From Xylogone sp. PMI_703 (taxonomy: Eukaryota; Ascomycota; Leotiomycetes), in NCBI GenBank assembly GCA_021399445.1, contig JAJTUQ010000005.1, forward strand, positions 2,232,001 through 2,296,000: a stretch of DNA of 64,000 nt, in the 5' to 3' direction. Position numbers and translations under genes: made by a program. Position 1 is the first letter of the stretch. The number at the start of each line of letters is the position of its first letter. The notes under the pieces were generated by a model. That model did no database searches, was not told the DNA's origin, and saw only the letters and a program-made list of their open reading frames with translations. Of the stretch, positions 10,838 to 23,891 are shown in pieces.

Positions 10838-13800
10838 ATGGCAGCTACTTCCAGAATCCCGGATTTAGATTGGCAAAAACATAGAGATGAACTTGAACAA
10901 CTTTACTCAATAGAGAACAAAACTCTCATAGAAGTTATGCAAGTCATGGAAAGCAGAGGATTTCACGCCACGTCAGTTTTATCCATCTTTATCGACTTAA
11001 ATGTGGCTAACAGGTAAATTAAGAAAATCTCAATACGTTCGAAAGTTGAAGCATCTCGGTATCGAAAAGTACTCTACAAATGAAAAATGGAAATATATTG
11101 CCCAAAAAGTGAACAAAAGGAAGCGCGAGGGCAAGGATAGCGATGTTTACGTCAACGGAAAGTTGGTTCTGGCTAAAAAGATCAAGAAAGAAATAACCAG
11201 ATACACTCAGCCAACACTGGAGCAAGGATCAATCTCGGGTAAAATATGTTTAGTTTATGCATCGTGGGTGAGAGACTGATGTATAGCAGCACAGAGCCCA
11301 CCCTGTATGAGTGGCATTGACATTCGTACTCCTGGTATGGAGACAGTTGGATTTGTGGACTATTTCAATATACCATGGTTCGAATTTGAGATGCTGGTGG
11401 AGCCTTGTTGTTCGTTCTGACATACGTTTATGTGTTGGTATCGTTTCTGACATTTCCTAGTTGAACGCTTCGGAGCGTTGGCAGCTAGAAACGACGCTGC
11501 ACTCCAACCGGCTTCGAATTTGACTACTGCCTTCTCCCCTAGCGGATACGACTTTGACTCCGTTTTCCAACTAGGTATCAGTCACTCAGTCACTAGTCCC
11601 GGTACACCGATTACCCAGGTTGGTGACGGCATTGACCTGGTCTATACGGAACCAATAGTGCGTGATTTTGAAGCTCAGTTAGATGAGAGCGTAGAATCAC
11701 ATTTGCCTTTATCGGAGGTTGCAAGTAATAAGGATCTCCGCTCCCTTTCCTCTCAGATCATTGGGAAAGATATCGATCCAGACAGTCCTGATTACCTGTT
11801 TATGGCGTCCTCATGCCTAAACGAAGTCTTAATCGAACGACACGATGGTGAACTTGCGAAAACGCAAGAAAGCTTCTCAGCCCTTCGTTACAAGAGGCTG
11901 CACTTCAAATTTTACGTTATTCTATATATCTGTCGTCAAATAACCTGCTTTCGAATCACTTGACGGATAAACTTCTTCAATGGATCATCAAAAGCAACCA
12001 GCATCATGTGGTAAAACAAATAATAAGGGTGGAAAAGCCAACGACTCGAATCTTCGGATCTAACCTTCTAGTTGCCGCCGCGAGGCTCAAAGACCTTAAC
12101 ACCATTCGCACCCTGATTTCTCTCGGTATTGATGTCAATATTCCGGGTGGAACATTCGGAAAATCCACTGCACTCTACTGTGCTGTTGAGGAAAGAAATA
12201 TTGAACTTATCCATATATTGCTGAAGGCTGGAGCAAATCCTAATGCTGGCATTATTTACGGCCCAAGCAACCAAACCACTCCACTAAAAAGAGCTATTGA
12301 CCAGGGTGGATTTTCGTCGATGTGCAAGGACGATGTTATTACAACCTCCATTGATATAGTCCGATTACTATTAAAGGCAGGTGCCGATGTTAATATTGAA
12401 TCTGGCCGTGAGATACTTTCAACAGCCGCAGGATATGGAAACATAGAGCTGGTCCGAACACTCCTAGCAGCAAAAATAAAAGTGAACTTGATGACGGGGA
12501 CTACCATGACGGCATTACAAGCAGCTGCGGACAAGGATAGATTGGACATATTTCAGATATTGCTTGATGCAGGAGCCGATGTCGACGCTCCAGCTGGTGA
12601 ACTATACCAGGAGGCACGTGAACAGGCAATGAAAGGTCATGATTGGGAGTGCCTCATATCTCCAATTCAGTACGCCTCTGCTGCTAATAATACAGAGATG
12701 GTACAAATCATACTAGATGCCGGTGCAGAAGTTGACGGATACATTTTAAATTCAGATGAAATGGAAGCTAGAGAGGCGGCCGTGCTGCAATGGCAAGACC
12801 GTGATTATTATACCCGGCCGAATTATGATTATAACTTACCGAGCGAGGATTACCTATGGAGGGATGAGTATGAAAGGCTATTGACCCCACTTCAATTGGC
12901 AGTCTTAAACAGAAATGTTATACTAACTCGATTATTCATCGCGTCGGAGGCTACTGTAGAGGGCGGTGAATTTGGGTCGACTCCTCTACAGATCGCAGCA
13001 GGAGACGGCCATGTGCAGTTAGTGAAACTTCTGCTTCGAAAAGGTGCTGATGTGAACGCCCCAGCACATGAAAAGAGGGGTAGGACCGCCCTTCAAGCAG
13101 CCGTGGAGAAACGGCATCATGGTATTGTTGAAATCTTATTACAGGCTGGTGCTGAAGTAAATGCTCCGGCAGCCACTACCGGCGGTTATACTGCTCTCCA
13201 GGCGGCAATCATATCCGACAATGTTGAAATGATGGAACGACTCATTTTCCTGGGTGGCCTTATTAATGCAAGGCCGTCTGGTATAGGTGGAGTGACATGT
13301 CTTCAAGCAGCTGCATATGTAGGGGACCTGGACGTAATCGCGCTGCTGCTTGGACTTGGTGCTGAAGTAAACGCCCCTGCAGCTGATCAGTACGGTCTGA
13401 CAGCACTCCAAGCTGCAGCGAGTAGCGGTGACCCTGAGGCAGTGAATATGTTGTTGACTGCCGGAGCGCACATCGACCATGTGTCAGATGGAGTGACAGC
13501 CCTTGCTATGGCAGCGTGGCGTAATGATTTCGAAGTGGTCCAACTATTGCTACGCAAGGGCGCCAATCCTAGTGGCAGAGAGGAGCAGTACAGGTCGCCA
13601 ATCATGGAAGCAGTCCGCGCTGGGTCAGCAAGGGTTGTTAATCTTCTAATTGCAGCGGGTGCAGATATAAACCAGTTCCACCTCTCCAACGTTGATACGC
13701 CAACAGCTCTACATGTGTCCATAGATAAAGAAAATGTCGATATCACCAAGGCGTTGTTAGCGGTTGGGGCTGATCCCAATATCTCGTATCCACAGGGGCA

Positions 13801-14620
13801 CTGGGGCAAGCAAGCAAAAAGTTTATTACAAATGGCGGCCACAAAAGGCAACTTGGAGCTAGTGCGAGAACTTCTCTCCAGTGGCGCGGATGTCAATAGT
13901 CTATTGAGAACTACTTCAGGGACAACATCACTGTTAGCTGAGGCGTTGTCAACATACAGCGCCAAGGAGGAGATAATCCAGTTACTAGTTGCTGCCGGAG
14001 CAGACGTTAATGAAGTTGGAACTTCCGGTAACGTGCCTTTAACCGCTGCCGTAAGACGGGGAATGCTTGGGACGGTAAACCTACTATTAAATGCAGGAGC
14101 GAACATTAATCTAAGGAAGCCTGATGAAGATACTGCTTTGCAAGCAGCAATGAGGAGAGGTAATGCCGATATCATAAAATTATTGTTGAGCGTAGGAGCA
14201 GATATGAATGCACCTGCTTATGGCCGTCAGGGCAGAACAGCACTTCAAGCGGCTTCAGAGTCTGGAAAAGTCTCCTTGGTGATCTTGTTACTGCAACGTG
14301 GAGCAGATTGCAATGCTGTTGCAGCAGACGATCATGGTGCCACTGCACTACAAGCAGCAGCAATAGCAGGACACCTTCGAATTGTTCTACTTCTGCTCAA
14401 AGCTGGAGCTGATATATATGCTCCAGGCGCCAAGTCTGGGGGAAGGACGGCGCTAGAAGGAGCTGTGGAACATGGTCGCCTTGACATAGTATCTCTGCTC
14501 CTTCGAAATGATTCTAATACAGAAGGGTTAGAATTGAGGTGCAAGAGAGCTGCAAAATTAGCATTAGCAGAGGGTCATGTTCACATACACAAGTTATTGA
14601 GAGACTACAAGAGGGCTTAG
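10838..14620 (+). CDS. Clr5-domain ankyrin-repeat protein
   Basis: Modelled as join(10838..10971, 11024..11238, 11461..11825, 11873..14620), about 1150 residues. The first two exons give a full Clr5 domain (residues about 8-115: IPDLDWQKHRDELEQLY, HATKSQYVRKLKHLGIEKY, then W-K-Y-I and a basic region). A linker follows, and then some twenty ankyrin repeats from about residue 290 to the end, with repeated TALQAA and GADVNAPA cores. The third junction is uncertain. The frame changes between 11826 and 11900, and either a 47-nt intron with weak GTCTTA/AAG borders or a one-base frameshift explains it. Clr5-ankyrin proteins are expanded in Pezizomycotina and their roles are largely unknown. Protein-protein binding is inferred from the repeats. 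The gene sits next to transposon debris, as many such genes do. Confidence 0.85.
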
Positions 14621-14857
14621 GCGGAAATTTGCAAGGCGTTATAAGATATACATAGAATTTTCATATATTTTACTGACTATTCACAAAAATTTGTGCAGAG
14701 TATTAGGCTAAGGAGGTAATATGTGTATCTAGAGGGAAGTGCTAATGCTGCTAAAAGTGCACCAGGTCGAACTCCGAGAAGGAAGCCCCTGAAAGTACAT
14801 GTCTCACTTCCATTACTTTCTTTGCCACCTCCATACGGTGTTAAGCCGTTGCCGCTA

Positions 14858-16034
14858 TCAATTTACTCCTAATCTATCCATAAAGTTGTTCAGCTGCGCG
14901 ACTGTCTGATCCGGTGCTTCTTCTACAATGAAATGTCCATATCCATTACCAATTCCATACGTCGTCAGCTTTGCGCTCGGATTTACATAGCGAGACCATA
15001 CTTCTGAGACATTGAATCCAAAGGCTGTCTCAAGACTGGCAACCGCATAGAGAACGTGTGTTGGCATCGAAATTTTTCGTCCAGCAGCCTGGTCAGCAGC
15101 CTCCCTCTGATAATCAAACGTCGCCCCTGTTGCAAAATCGAAGACGGTAGCGTTGGTCACCGAGAGCTGATCAAAAAATGTGGCATAGACATCAAAGGCA
15201 TTATCGGATGTGAAAAGGGCTCTACCCACCGTGTTACTACCCCCAGCAGATGTGAGGATCGCTTTCGCAAAATTACCACCACCATATGCCATGACAATGT
15301 CGGTTGCGATATCTGCCCTGGACAGTAGAGGAAAATGAAAGTATCTAGCCGCTTTCGATGGGTCTGAGAAGGAAGAATATTGCTCCACAAGCGGAACAAT
15401 TTCTATGAGAAACACGCCGAGCCCTCTCACTTGGGGGAATTCATTTATGTGTACGGCTAATCGTTGCATGATACGAGCACCACGGTCATGCCCGCTCAAG
15501 ATGATTGTAGTGCCATTCCCGTATATGCTTGTGAGCGCTTCCACCATAGCCTGGGCATTTGTTAATTGATCCGTGCCGGTATTGCATGGCGTGGAGAGTC
15601 CATATCCTGGTTGCTGCTTTCATGATTAGCCCAGCTTGTAAGTAAAATATAATACTTACATCTAACGCGAATAGTGGTACTCTTTCAGAAAGAGCTTGCG
15701 TTGAACGTCTCCACATGTAGCTTGACTCTGGAAAGCCGTGCGTCAATAACAAGACCGGCTTCTTTGGTGTCCCTGTGAGGCTCCCATACACAGAAGGCTC
15801 GGTGTAATGGACTGACAGATTTGCTCCACAAGAAAGAGGAATGAATGCATGCGTTAGAAATTGAGAGCCTGCATTGTGTCCAGGAAGCTTATAGTAGGCT
15901 AGCGCTGTGTCTAATGGTGCATTGGACTCTGGTTGTAATACGTTGACATTGACCACTTCAAACGCCGGGACTAGGTCAAAAATACCGACAAGCGCAAATG
16001 CTATTGATATAGGGGCAAAATTAAATTTATGCAT
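14858..16034 (-). CDS. Secreted alpha/beta hydrolase, epoxide-hydrolase-like
   Basis: Two exons, complement(14858..15613, 15660..16034), about 376 residues. The start at MHKFNFAPISIAFALVGIF is chosen because it begins a signal peptide; an upstream in-frame extension would bury it. Motifs are HGFPESSYMW (oxyanion HG-x-P), DQPGYGLST after the 46-nt intron, GHDRGAR with an aspartate nucleophile, and GYGHFI near the C-terminus supplying the histidine. An Asp nucleophile with HGxP fits the epoxide hydrolase/dehalogenase branch rather than lipases. The usual lid tyrosines were not verified. The substrate is unknown and secretion is inferred. The 3' end faces the ankyrin gene, so the two converge. 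Confidence 0.82.
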
Positions 16035-16792
16035 TATCTTGGATTTGTTTCTCAATGATGTGCTCACTGATAGAAATGATAATAGCAATGGATGGATAGA
16101 ATGTCAGCTAGGCTCTTCTTATAAGCCGGCCATATCATTTCCTAGATTGAGATCAATGACAAACATGTAAGTAAGGATTTGGTATTTCCTTCTCTCTCTT
16201 AGCTCAAATGGTTGTTTACGGCCGAAAGAATAATTCTTCAGGTACAGAACAACGGGATAATAAATTTCATCAGTGGTTACACGCAAGGACGGAGGTGATT
16301 AGATTTTTCAGTAGCTGCAGAGAATATCGGAGATGATTAGTTTCGTCACTGATTGCACCGTATGTGTGTACGTACACCAGGTTCGCTCAGTCTCACCACT
16401 AGAAATTAGTTGGCTGGCTTATTCAGCATTCTATGACATTATTTCTAATCAACTAAACGATCAAAGCGGATACACCAGAAACTGTTGAAGCCAGTGTAAT
16501 GGATTATAGTGTGATCGCTAGGTCTACATTTTCTTGTAACTATAAATGCTGATACCTAGCCCACTGTCTGTATAACCCAATCTATCAGAATAAAAGGGGA
16601 TCTTTCTGTTCCAGCTGCTTACACCCCTTTATATCGTTCTCACACAATCATCCACCACAGCATTCTCAAAAGCTTACAAGTGATCAAGCGTCATGATTAC
16701 TTTCTCGTTCACCCTCAGACCACATATAGAATGTAGGATAGATCTCTTCTAGTATCATGGAGGCGGTTGTCTCTGGAAGAAACCCTGCCGCC
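16035..16792. other. Intergenic between hydrolase 5' end and CoA-transferase 3' end
   Basis: Presumed promoter of the secreted hydrolase. No coding frame, RNA or repeat was recognised. Confidence 0.5.
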
Positions 16793-18386
16793 CTATATGA
16801 TACCTTTACTTCGAAGGTCACTGATGGACTCCTCATTGTGGCCAAGTTGATTGAGAATTTCATCAGTATGTTCGCCTAATAGTGGTGGCCTTAATCGGAC
16901 AGATGTGGGAGTAGAGCTGAATTTCACAGGTGCGCCTAGCTAGCAGTTAATGGGTTTGTCAATAGCTTCGTAGTTGAAACATACCGATAAGTTGGATCTT
17001 TCCCTCTTTCGCCGCATTGAATTCTACCGTTCCTATCATTTTCCTCGCCTGTGTCTGGACATGACCAAATGCTTTCTCCATGTTATTGATCGGACCGTAA
17101 GGTAATCCACTACCCTCGAAGATGGCTAACCACTCCTCGTTTGTCTTACTTGCAAAATGGTTATCGAGAATGCGCTTGAGCTCGTCACGATTGAGAACAC
17201 GGGCATCATTTGTCTGAAATCTTGCATCTAACTTCAAACTAGGTTCATTTAGGCGATCACAAAGTACGCCAAATTGCCGGTCATTTGTGGCTCCGATAAC
17301 AAGGTATGAATCCTTAGTGGTGAACGCCTCATAGGGGACAATGCTTGGGTGAGCAGTACCCCATTTTGTGGGTTCTACATGTTGGTTCAACCATGATAGC
17401 CCAATGTTGATTAGCAAGGAGAGCTGAGTTTCGAATAATGATGTATCAATTCTTTGGCCCACTCCCGTCCTGTGGCGAGCTTGTAATGCCGCAACAATTG
17501 CGCCATGCATATATAAGCCCGTACACATGTCTGTAAGACCAACTCCAGGTTTTGTCGGTGGACCATCCTGCTCTCCGGTAATTCCAAGTAATCCAGCTTC
17601 AGCTGCAAGTATTACATCGTAGCCAGCGCGCTTCTTGTAAGGCCCTGATGCACCATAGCCTGAATAGCGTTAGCTTGGAAATATATCATTAAGATAACGT
17701 ACCTGATATGCTGGCAAGGATAATGGCTGGGTTCACCTTGGATAGGGTCTCATATCCTATTCCTAATTCCTCTAGCTTGCCAGGAATATAGTTCTCCACT
17801 CTTCAAAGGAGATGCATCAGTATTCATCGTTGGAGTCAGGTCGTCGAAGCTACCTACACCACATCCGCCTGCTTTACAAGGTCTAAAAGAATTTCGCGGC
17901 CAGCATCGTGCTTGAGATTCAGAGTCATAGAGCGCTTGTTTCGGTTGACACTCGCAAAGTACCATGAGATTCTCTCGTCGGATTTCCAAGCTACTCCTTC
18001 CTCCTTCGTTCTCCACGACCTAGTGTCATCCTAAATACCATTAATTATTTAAACTTGAATAATAGTGCTTACTAAATACTTACTCCTTTGCCAGGCTGCT
18101 CGACTTTGATAACATCTGCACCATAGTCTGCTAAAATCTGCGTACAATATGGGCCCTAGATGAGGATTATCAGTCATAATTGAACTTGTAATATAATAAT
18201 AGTAAGACCTACAGCTAGAACACGCGATAGATCTAAGATTTTTACTCCTTTCAACGCGCCCTCCTGAGAGTGTGATTGAGATGCAGTAGTCGAGTATTTT
18301 AGAAGAGGATTCACACGAATTGGAGAGACTCGTATGAACTGTCGAGTGGACAACAACGCACGACTATAGCCAATTGTACAAAGCAT
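16793..18386 (-). CDS. Family III CoA-transferase (CaiB/BaiF), probably mitochondrial
   Basis: Six exons, complement(16793..16935, 16985..17659, 17703..17800, 17858..18030, 18084..18155, 18213..18386), about 444 residues. All exon borders are GT-AG and the total closes in frame. The N-terminal 35 residues are basic and hydroxylated with few acids, like a mitochondrial presequence. Then come KGVKILDLSRVLAGPYCTQ, LADYGADVIKVE, RSWRTKEEG..SWYFASVNRNK, KQADVVVENYIPG, YGASGPY and GVGLTDMCTG. Asp216 in the last block matches the aspartate that forms the acyl anhydride in family III enzymes. Length and order resemble the succinyl-CoA:glutarate CoA-transferase (SUGCT) group. It would pass CoA between dicarboxylic acids, but the exact acid is unknown. 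An acyl-CoA dehydrogenase follows upstream on the same strand. Confidence 0.9.
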
Positions 18387-19162
18387 GATGCCAAAAAGGT
18401 CAGACTATGAGATATGAAGCAGATATTTTGACCATCTAACTTATCCGTATCCATTTACATGCTCAGAAAGCTCCGCCCACACATATCGTAGAAAATCGCC
18501 GAGGTAACTAAGGGTGGAGTCGGGCATATGATTTGCCTACAAAAATGGAACGGGACTCTTGAGGAGCTTTGAGACCAGCTTGTTTCCCGTCTTGGGCTAT
18601 AGCGGACACAGACAGGAGGGCTATTTGATCATTTCCACTCCTGTGGAGATATCTTCGGCGCGGGGCCGAGGAAGTTGCGTCTGGGGTGTCTTGCCTGCCC
18701 CACCTATCGGCCACAACCGAAAGTCATCGGCCGAGAGTTTCAAGGGGCGGATGTCTACATCCGCTGCGAGAAGATCGATTACAGTAACACGAAGTCGTGG
18801 GAGAGTAGAGAAGGATCTTTTAGCGGAATTACAGTCATGAGTATCAAGCACTGTAGCTTAATTAGAAAGATTGAACCTGCCGGGATCAAGTCAGTGTGTG
18901 CTGGTAAGGGGATCTGAGCCCTGATCAACAAGTCAAAGATGTGAAAAGCAAAGTATGTTTAATCAAGTAGCAATTCAACTAAAAGAGTTCAGAAAACAAA
19001 TTATATTTATAAGTGTTTACTTTGCACATCACATGGCATCACAACGACATTTATACACTGATTTAACATATCCATTGGTGGAGTGAATATATTTCACTAT
19101 TTTAATAGCTATCTGCACATCAACATATCAAACCTCTATCACTGTAGAAGTTTCCTTGCTTC
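18387..19162. other. Intergenic, promoter side of the CoA-transferase
   Basis: A GC-richer patch at about 18640-18780 contains the palindrome TCGGCCGA (18728-18735) about 340 bp upstream of the CoA-transferase start. Overlapping short frames on both strands here have no domain signs. The rest is the 3' flank of the acyl-CoA dehydrogenase. Confidence 0.45.
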
Positions 19163-20636
19163 CTAGTATGACTTTGGCAAACCCAAGACCTTCTCACCAA
19201 TATAATTACAAACCATCTCTCTACTCACGGGAGCAATACGAGGAATGAACACCTCTCGTAAATATCTCTCAACATGATACTCCTTTGCATAGCCCATTCC
19301 CCCATGACACATCACAGCCCGCTCACAAGCCTTGAAAGCAGCTTCGGCGGCGAGATATTTTGCTGCATTGGCATACTCTCCTGATGTATATCCCTGATCA
19401 TATAGCTTTGCGGCCTGATAGACCATCAAGCGTGCTGCTTCAAGGTTCATCCAACTGTCAGCTAACGGATGCTGAATCCCTTGGTTCTGTCCAATAGGCC
19501 TCCCAAACACATGTCTTTCACCTGCATAAAGAGCTGATCGTCTGAGGGCTGCAAATCCAAGTCCTAGAGCCTCTGCAGCAATTAATATACGCTCTGCATT
19601 CATGCCATGCATAATCATTTTGAAACCATTATTCTCCTCCCCGATGAGGTCAGATGCAGGGACACGCCAACCATCAAAGAATAGTGTGTTTGTATCCACA
19701 GCTGCTCTTCCCATTTTATCTATTTCGGTAATATCGACTTGCGATCTATCAAGGTCGGTGTAAAAAAGAGATAAACCTTGTGAAGGCTTGCTGACCTTGT
19801 CCAGCGGGGTTGTGCGAACAAGTATCAAAATCTTATGGGCATTCTGGGCAGTTGATATCCATGTTTTCGAACCTTTAAGGAGATAATAGTCGCCATCACG
19901 AGTGGCAGATGACTGTAGTCTCAGGGTATCGAGACCAGTGTTGGGCTCAGTTACTCCAAAACATGCGCGCTCGCGACCCTCGAGAAGAGGTACTAAAAAT
20001 CTCCTCTTTTGTTCTTCAGTGCCAAACTTAACCACTGGCTCCAGGCCAAATATATTCATATGAATAGCGGAGGCACCAGTCATACCCGCGCCTGACTCTG
20101 AGATGGTCTGCATCATTATAGCAGCATCCGCGATCCCAAGTTGCGATCCACCGTATTTGGAAGGTAGACATATTCCGAGCCACCCTTCCTTGGCAAGAAG
20201 ACCATGGAATTCAACAGGGAATGTCTTCGACTTCTCTAGTTCCAGCCAGTAGTCGTCAGGGAAGCGGGCACATATCTTGCTGATGGCTTCACGAACGGTT
20301 CGTTGCGTATCGGTTAAGTCTGGGTCTTGAAGCTGGAGATACGTAGTAGCTTTGGCATGCTGGTGTCGGATCTGAACTTGCTGGAGCTTTGAAGGGAAGA
20401 TGCACACTTCTGTTCGCTGGGGACGATGTTTTAAGCTTGTAAATTTCTAGGTTTGTTCAGAAAATGATCTCTTGCGGACTAGTTGTAGGAACACTTACAC
20501 GTCTGCTCTCACATTTGAAACTTGCTGCCCTAGTAGATACTCGATTCGACGCCCTGATTGAGGTAAAGTATGGTCTATCCAGAAAATGTAAGAGAGTCCC
20601 AGACCCTCTGCTAGTAGCTACCTTCAGATGTGTCAT
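19163..20636 (-). CDS. Acyl-CoA dehydrogenase family protein
   Basis: Two exons, complement(19163..20446, 20499..20636), about 473 residues. The first exon was added because the long frame has no ATG near its start. A 52-nt intron links MTHLKVATSRGSGT..., a basic leader compatible with mitochondrial import, to the main body. Recognisable parts are the N-terminal helical domain, ACFGVTEPNTGLDT and GSKTWIS in the beta domain, DKMGRAAVDTNTLFFDGWRVP, then the C-terminal helices with RHVFGRPIG and MCHGGMGYAKEY. The usual catalytic Glu near the C-terminus (the YEG-type position of MCAD) is replaced by IAPVSREM. The base may therefore sit on the earlier helix (MNAERI), as in isovaleryl-CoA and long-chain enzymes. 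It probably oxidises an acyl-CoA linked to the neighbouring CoA-transferase. Confidence 0.9.
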
Positions 20637-21275
20637 CTCTCAATTGACCAGTTTAGTGAGGCTTAGAAGCAATATGGAGAATCATAGAATTTATAGTGCT
20701 TAGCCCATAAACTCCATAAGCAAAGATGCTAAGAGGTGATCAAATTCTACATTGTATTGTAATATTTTTACCACGACTCTTTCATGATATTTGACCTGTC
20801 CACATTCTCAGGAACGCATCTGTGAGACATTGTCAGTGGAGGCGGGGCAAACAACGTCTCGGCTCTGGGCACCGAGGAGCATTCGGGTGACGCCGATGGG
20901 TATAATGCGAGTGTCAGCCGAGGTCAATAGGCGTGAATTCGTAGTTGATTTCGCATATTTCCTGACCTGATAGGGAATTATTCGCATACATTCCAAACCT
21001 CTCGTATAGTAGTGTGGCTCCCCCTAAGAGCTGATGAAAAAATTATTACAAGGCATATCTCAATCTTTGCCCCTCGGCCTACGGCTCCGACACCTGGTGG
21101 AATGGTTCATTCTACATTTTATCCGAAAGAGAATAAGTGAGGTATAACCACATTTGGAATTTGGAATATATTGAATTGCTAATGTTTGGATGGTCAGAGT
21201 CCATATTTTGGCTGCGTGATTGCCCCTATTCCTGCGGGTCTTGGACATAGACAAGAGTCCCCCTCACTACTCTGA
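20637..21275. other. Intergenic between acyl-CoA dehydrogenase 5' end and MFS transporter 3' end
   Basis: No gene, RNA or repeat was recognised. It should contain the promoter of the acyl-CoA dehydrogenase. Confidence 0.5.
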
Positions 21276-22995
21276 TCATCTCGACAATTTCTCCAAGCCA
21301 CGCACCGGGAAGCTCTTTCTTAGTTGTTCGCCCTTCCAGAATACAATGCCACTCTATAGCAATTCATTAGCTTACGACAGATCTCACTGTCTTTCATTTC
21401 TAGTAGGCTGCAACATACCAGCGCATAAAAAGTGACAGCAATTATTGCCTCTATCCCAAAGCCCAACCCATAGCCTAGCTTGTCGTTCAGAGGTGGATTC
21501 CAGAAAGGAACAGTAAATGAAATGACTTGGCGGAGGAAAGAGATGAATTGAGTAACTGCAGATGAGTGAGAGCTGTAACAGTCAACACAGTAGGCAGTTA
21601 AAACGGTGGTAACGATTTGAAGACCACAGACTGCAACACCTAGTCCTATGCAGGGTGCAATCCAGTGCACTTCTCTATTGATTCGTCAGTACACCAGACA
21701 ACTCTAGTAAAAGCAACATTAGACTTAGAAAGTATCTCTTACTTTTGCAATGTCACACCAAATATGATTAAACCTGCGGGAACAATTACATATCCCGAAA
21801 GCACTGAAATCAAACGATGCTCATATCTGGGCGATCTGCCTGTCTCACGACACTTCTTCACATGTCTTTTCATCACGATATCACTCAGAGGTCCCGCAGC
21901 CTGCTCTCCAATAACAGCACCTACCAGCACGGACAAGAAAACCAGTCCATCCTGAGTAGTCTTGAAGCCGTAGAATGCTCCAAAGGCGAGAGGCTCAATA
22001 TTGGTGAGACCTACTAAAGTAACCCCGAAAGTCACACTGTAAGCCAGGGCACAAATAACAACAACGGGAGACTGGATGAAAACGAAGGGAGCAAAGAAGT
22101 CCCAGAAGTTTAGAGTCGAACCTGGTACACGGCGAGGAATGATCGATTTCGTGGACAATGAGCTCTGCCCATTCTCTTTCGGTATCCAAAGCGTCTCGTG
22201 GAATGTGAAGATATATGCAAGCAATTCTGCACCATTGATAATGGCGCATAGATAAAGCGCCCATTGCCACCCCTTCGCATTAATCAAGAAAGCTCCAATG
22301 AACGGTCCAATTGCGGGTCCGATCGTAACCATGAATGTCCATATCCCAGTCTTTGCACCTCTTTCATGCTGCCAAAATATATCCACTACAACTGCTGATC
22401 CAACAACGTAACCACTTGAAATACCTAGCGACTGGAACACTCTCGAAACCATAAGGGTGCCATAAGATTTTGCATATCCTCCACCTAGATTCGCAGCCAG
22501 GGATATTATCATGGAAGCTATGAGGACAGGTCGTCGGCCATATGCTGAGCTCAAGGGAATCCACATAAAGGGGCCAATACCCAGGAAGAGAACATGGGCG
22601 CTGACAAGGTATGCGATGGTGGCTTCTGGTCTGTTGAATTGCTCCGACTAGAGCCGATATTAGCATACAAAAAAGAAGCTCTCAGGTGTAGAAGGTTGTA
22701 CCAATTGACCAAATCCAGGGATGATAATCGCAGACACGAATGAACACATCATAGCATGGATAGCGACCTGAAACAACGTGCTATGTTTCCTGCTCCAGCT
22801 CCAGTTCTAACGGGGGTGGTTATTAAGCGCGTTCGAGTCGTCGATAGAAATGCCCTGCAGGATTCTTACCAGAGGGTGATCCGAATCTGGATGAGCGTCC
22901 CTCATTCCAGGAGTTTCAGCAATCTCATCACCACCACTAGCCGACTCAATGTGTTCGTCCTCCTTCGTCTCCATGTCGACTGATTTCGTAGTCAT
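21276..22995 (-). CDS. Major facilitator superfamily transporter, DHA1 (drug:H+ antiporter/polyamine) type
   Basis: Five exons, complement(21276..21353, 21419..21674, 21743..22647, 22702..22806, 22870..22995), about 489 residues. The first 45 residues are hydrophilic and acidic and end NWSWSRKH. The transmembrane segments follow, with motif A between helices 2 and 3 as LSSAYGRRPVLI and a helix 5 GPAIGPFIGAFL block (antiporter motif C-like G-P). A central hydrophilic loop is followed by six more helices. The last exon supplies the SGIVFWKGEQLRK tail expected for this family; a longer readthrough frame past its donor lacks it. It is a plasma-membrane exporter or importer of a small organic compound, with no substrate deducible. 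It lies in the same direction as the CoA-ester genes. Confidence 0.88.
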
Positions 22996-23891
22996 GATCG
23001 GATTCAAAAGCCGAAGCCAAATTCACCTCCAAATTCAAGAATCGAATAAGCGAACACCTCACAGCTGCGGATAAAGGAGTTATAATACAGCCCTATATTG
23101 CATTTGCATTCGTCGGAGAAGAAGGAGTGGATGCGATCACCATGTCCTGGTTTCTCCTTTTTGTAGTTTAATTGCCCTGCCGTTCGTGATATTCGGCATA
23201 GGCCGACGCTAAAGTACAGGACAAGGGTGATCTCCCCATTTTCCCCATATCTTCACCATTGTGTCCTTGCGGGGAAGCGAAAAGGGGTGAGATTGACATT
23301 GGAGAGAGTAAAGTGGGGGAATGCTATAAGTAGGCTCTTTGCTTTGTTGCAAGTCTCTCTTTTTTACCTGCGTGGACTCAGTTGCTTTTTGATATTTGAG
23401 TCTGGCTTGATGAGGACGCGTCCACGTAGCTATCATGCGAGTTGGCCTTGTTGGAGCAACATGCGATATCTTAATAAATCATCTCCCGGATCTCTTCCCC
23501 ACGACCTGTCAATCCATCACAAGTCTAATCAAATGACTTTTTCATATAGCACGTTGGCTGTAAGGATAGTGTTTTATAGAGTCTGTAGAGGCACATATCA
23601 TCAGCCAAGTGCCGCACCATTCTCGAGGACGGCAATTTGAACGACCTGGCAACGTAAAAGTAGGTATAAACAACAGCGCAGACACTTAAACGATGGCCTG
23701 CACTGAGTCCCTTCAAAATAGCAGACCTCGGAGTTTCCACCTTAACATCGTCTGATGGCTTTCAAGCCCATTATTGCAACGTAACATTTGAAAGACTAGA
23801 TTAAAACTATTTCAACTATAATACTCCTAACTGGTCCTTGAGATCCATTCTTAAAGCAAACATAAAATTTCCGTCTATGAATGATAAACAT
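22996..23891. other. Intergenic with one member of a dispersed repeat pair
   Basis: The first 150 bp should hold the MFS promoter. The segment 23607-23759 is related to 27659-27779. No intact gene was found. Confidence 0.5.
23607..23759 (+). repeat. Dispersed repeat, copy A (partner at 27659-27779)
   Basis: Two aligned blocks are shared with 27659-27779: GTGCYRCACCRTTCTCGAG followed by ATTTGAACGA, and CTCGRAGTTTC followed by AACATCGYCTGAYGGC. Copy A has about 32 extra bases between the blocks. Similarity is by eye and clearly above chance. The origin is unknown. Confidence 0.55.

Noticed and set aside
13387..14175. Long antisense frame (262 codons) opposite the ankyrin repeats
   Set aside because: It is a shadow of the repetitive codons of the ankyrin gene; its translation is low-complexity and repeats with the ankyrin period.
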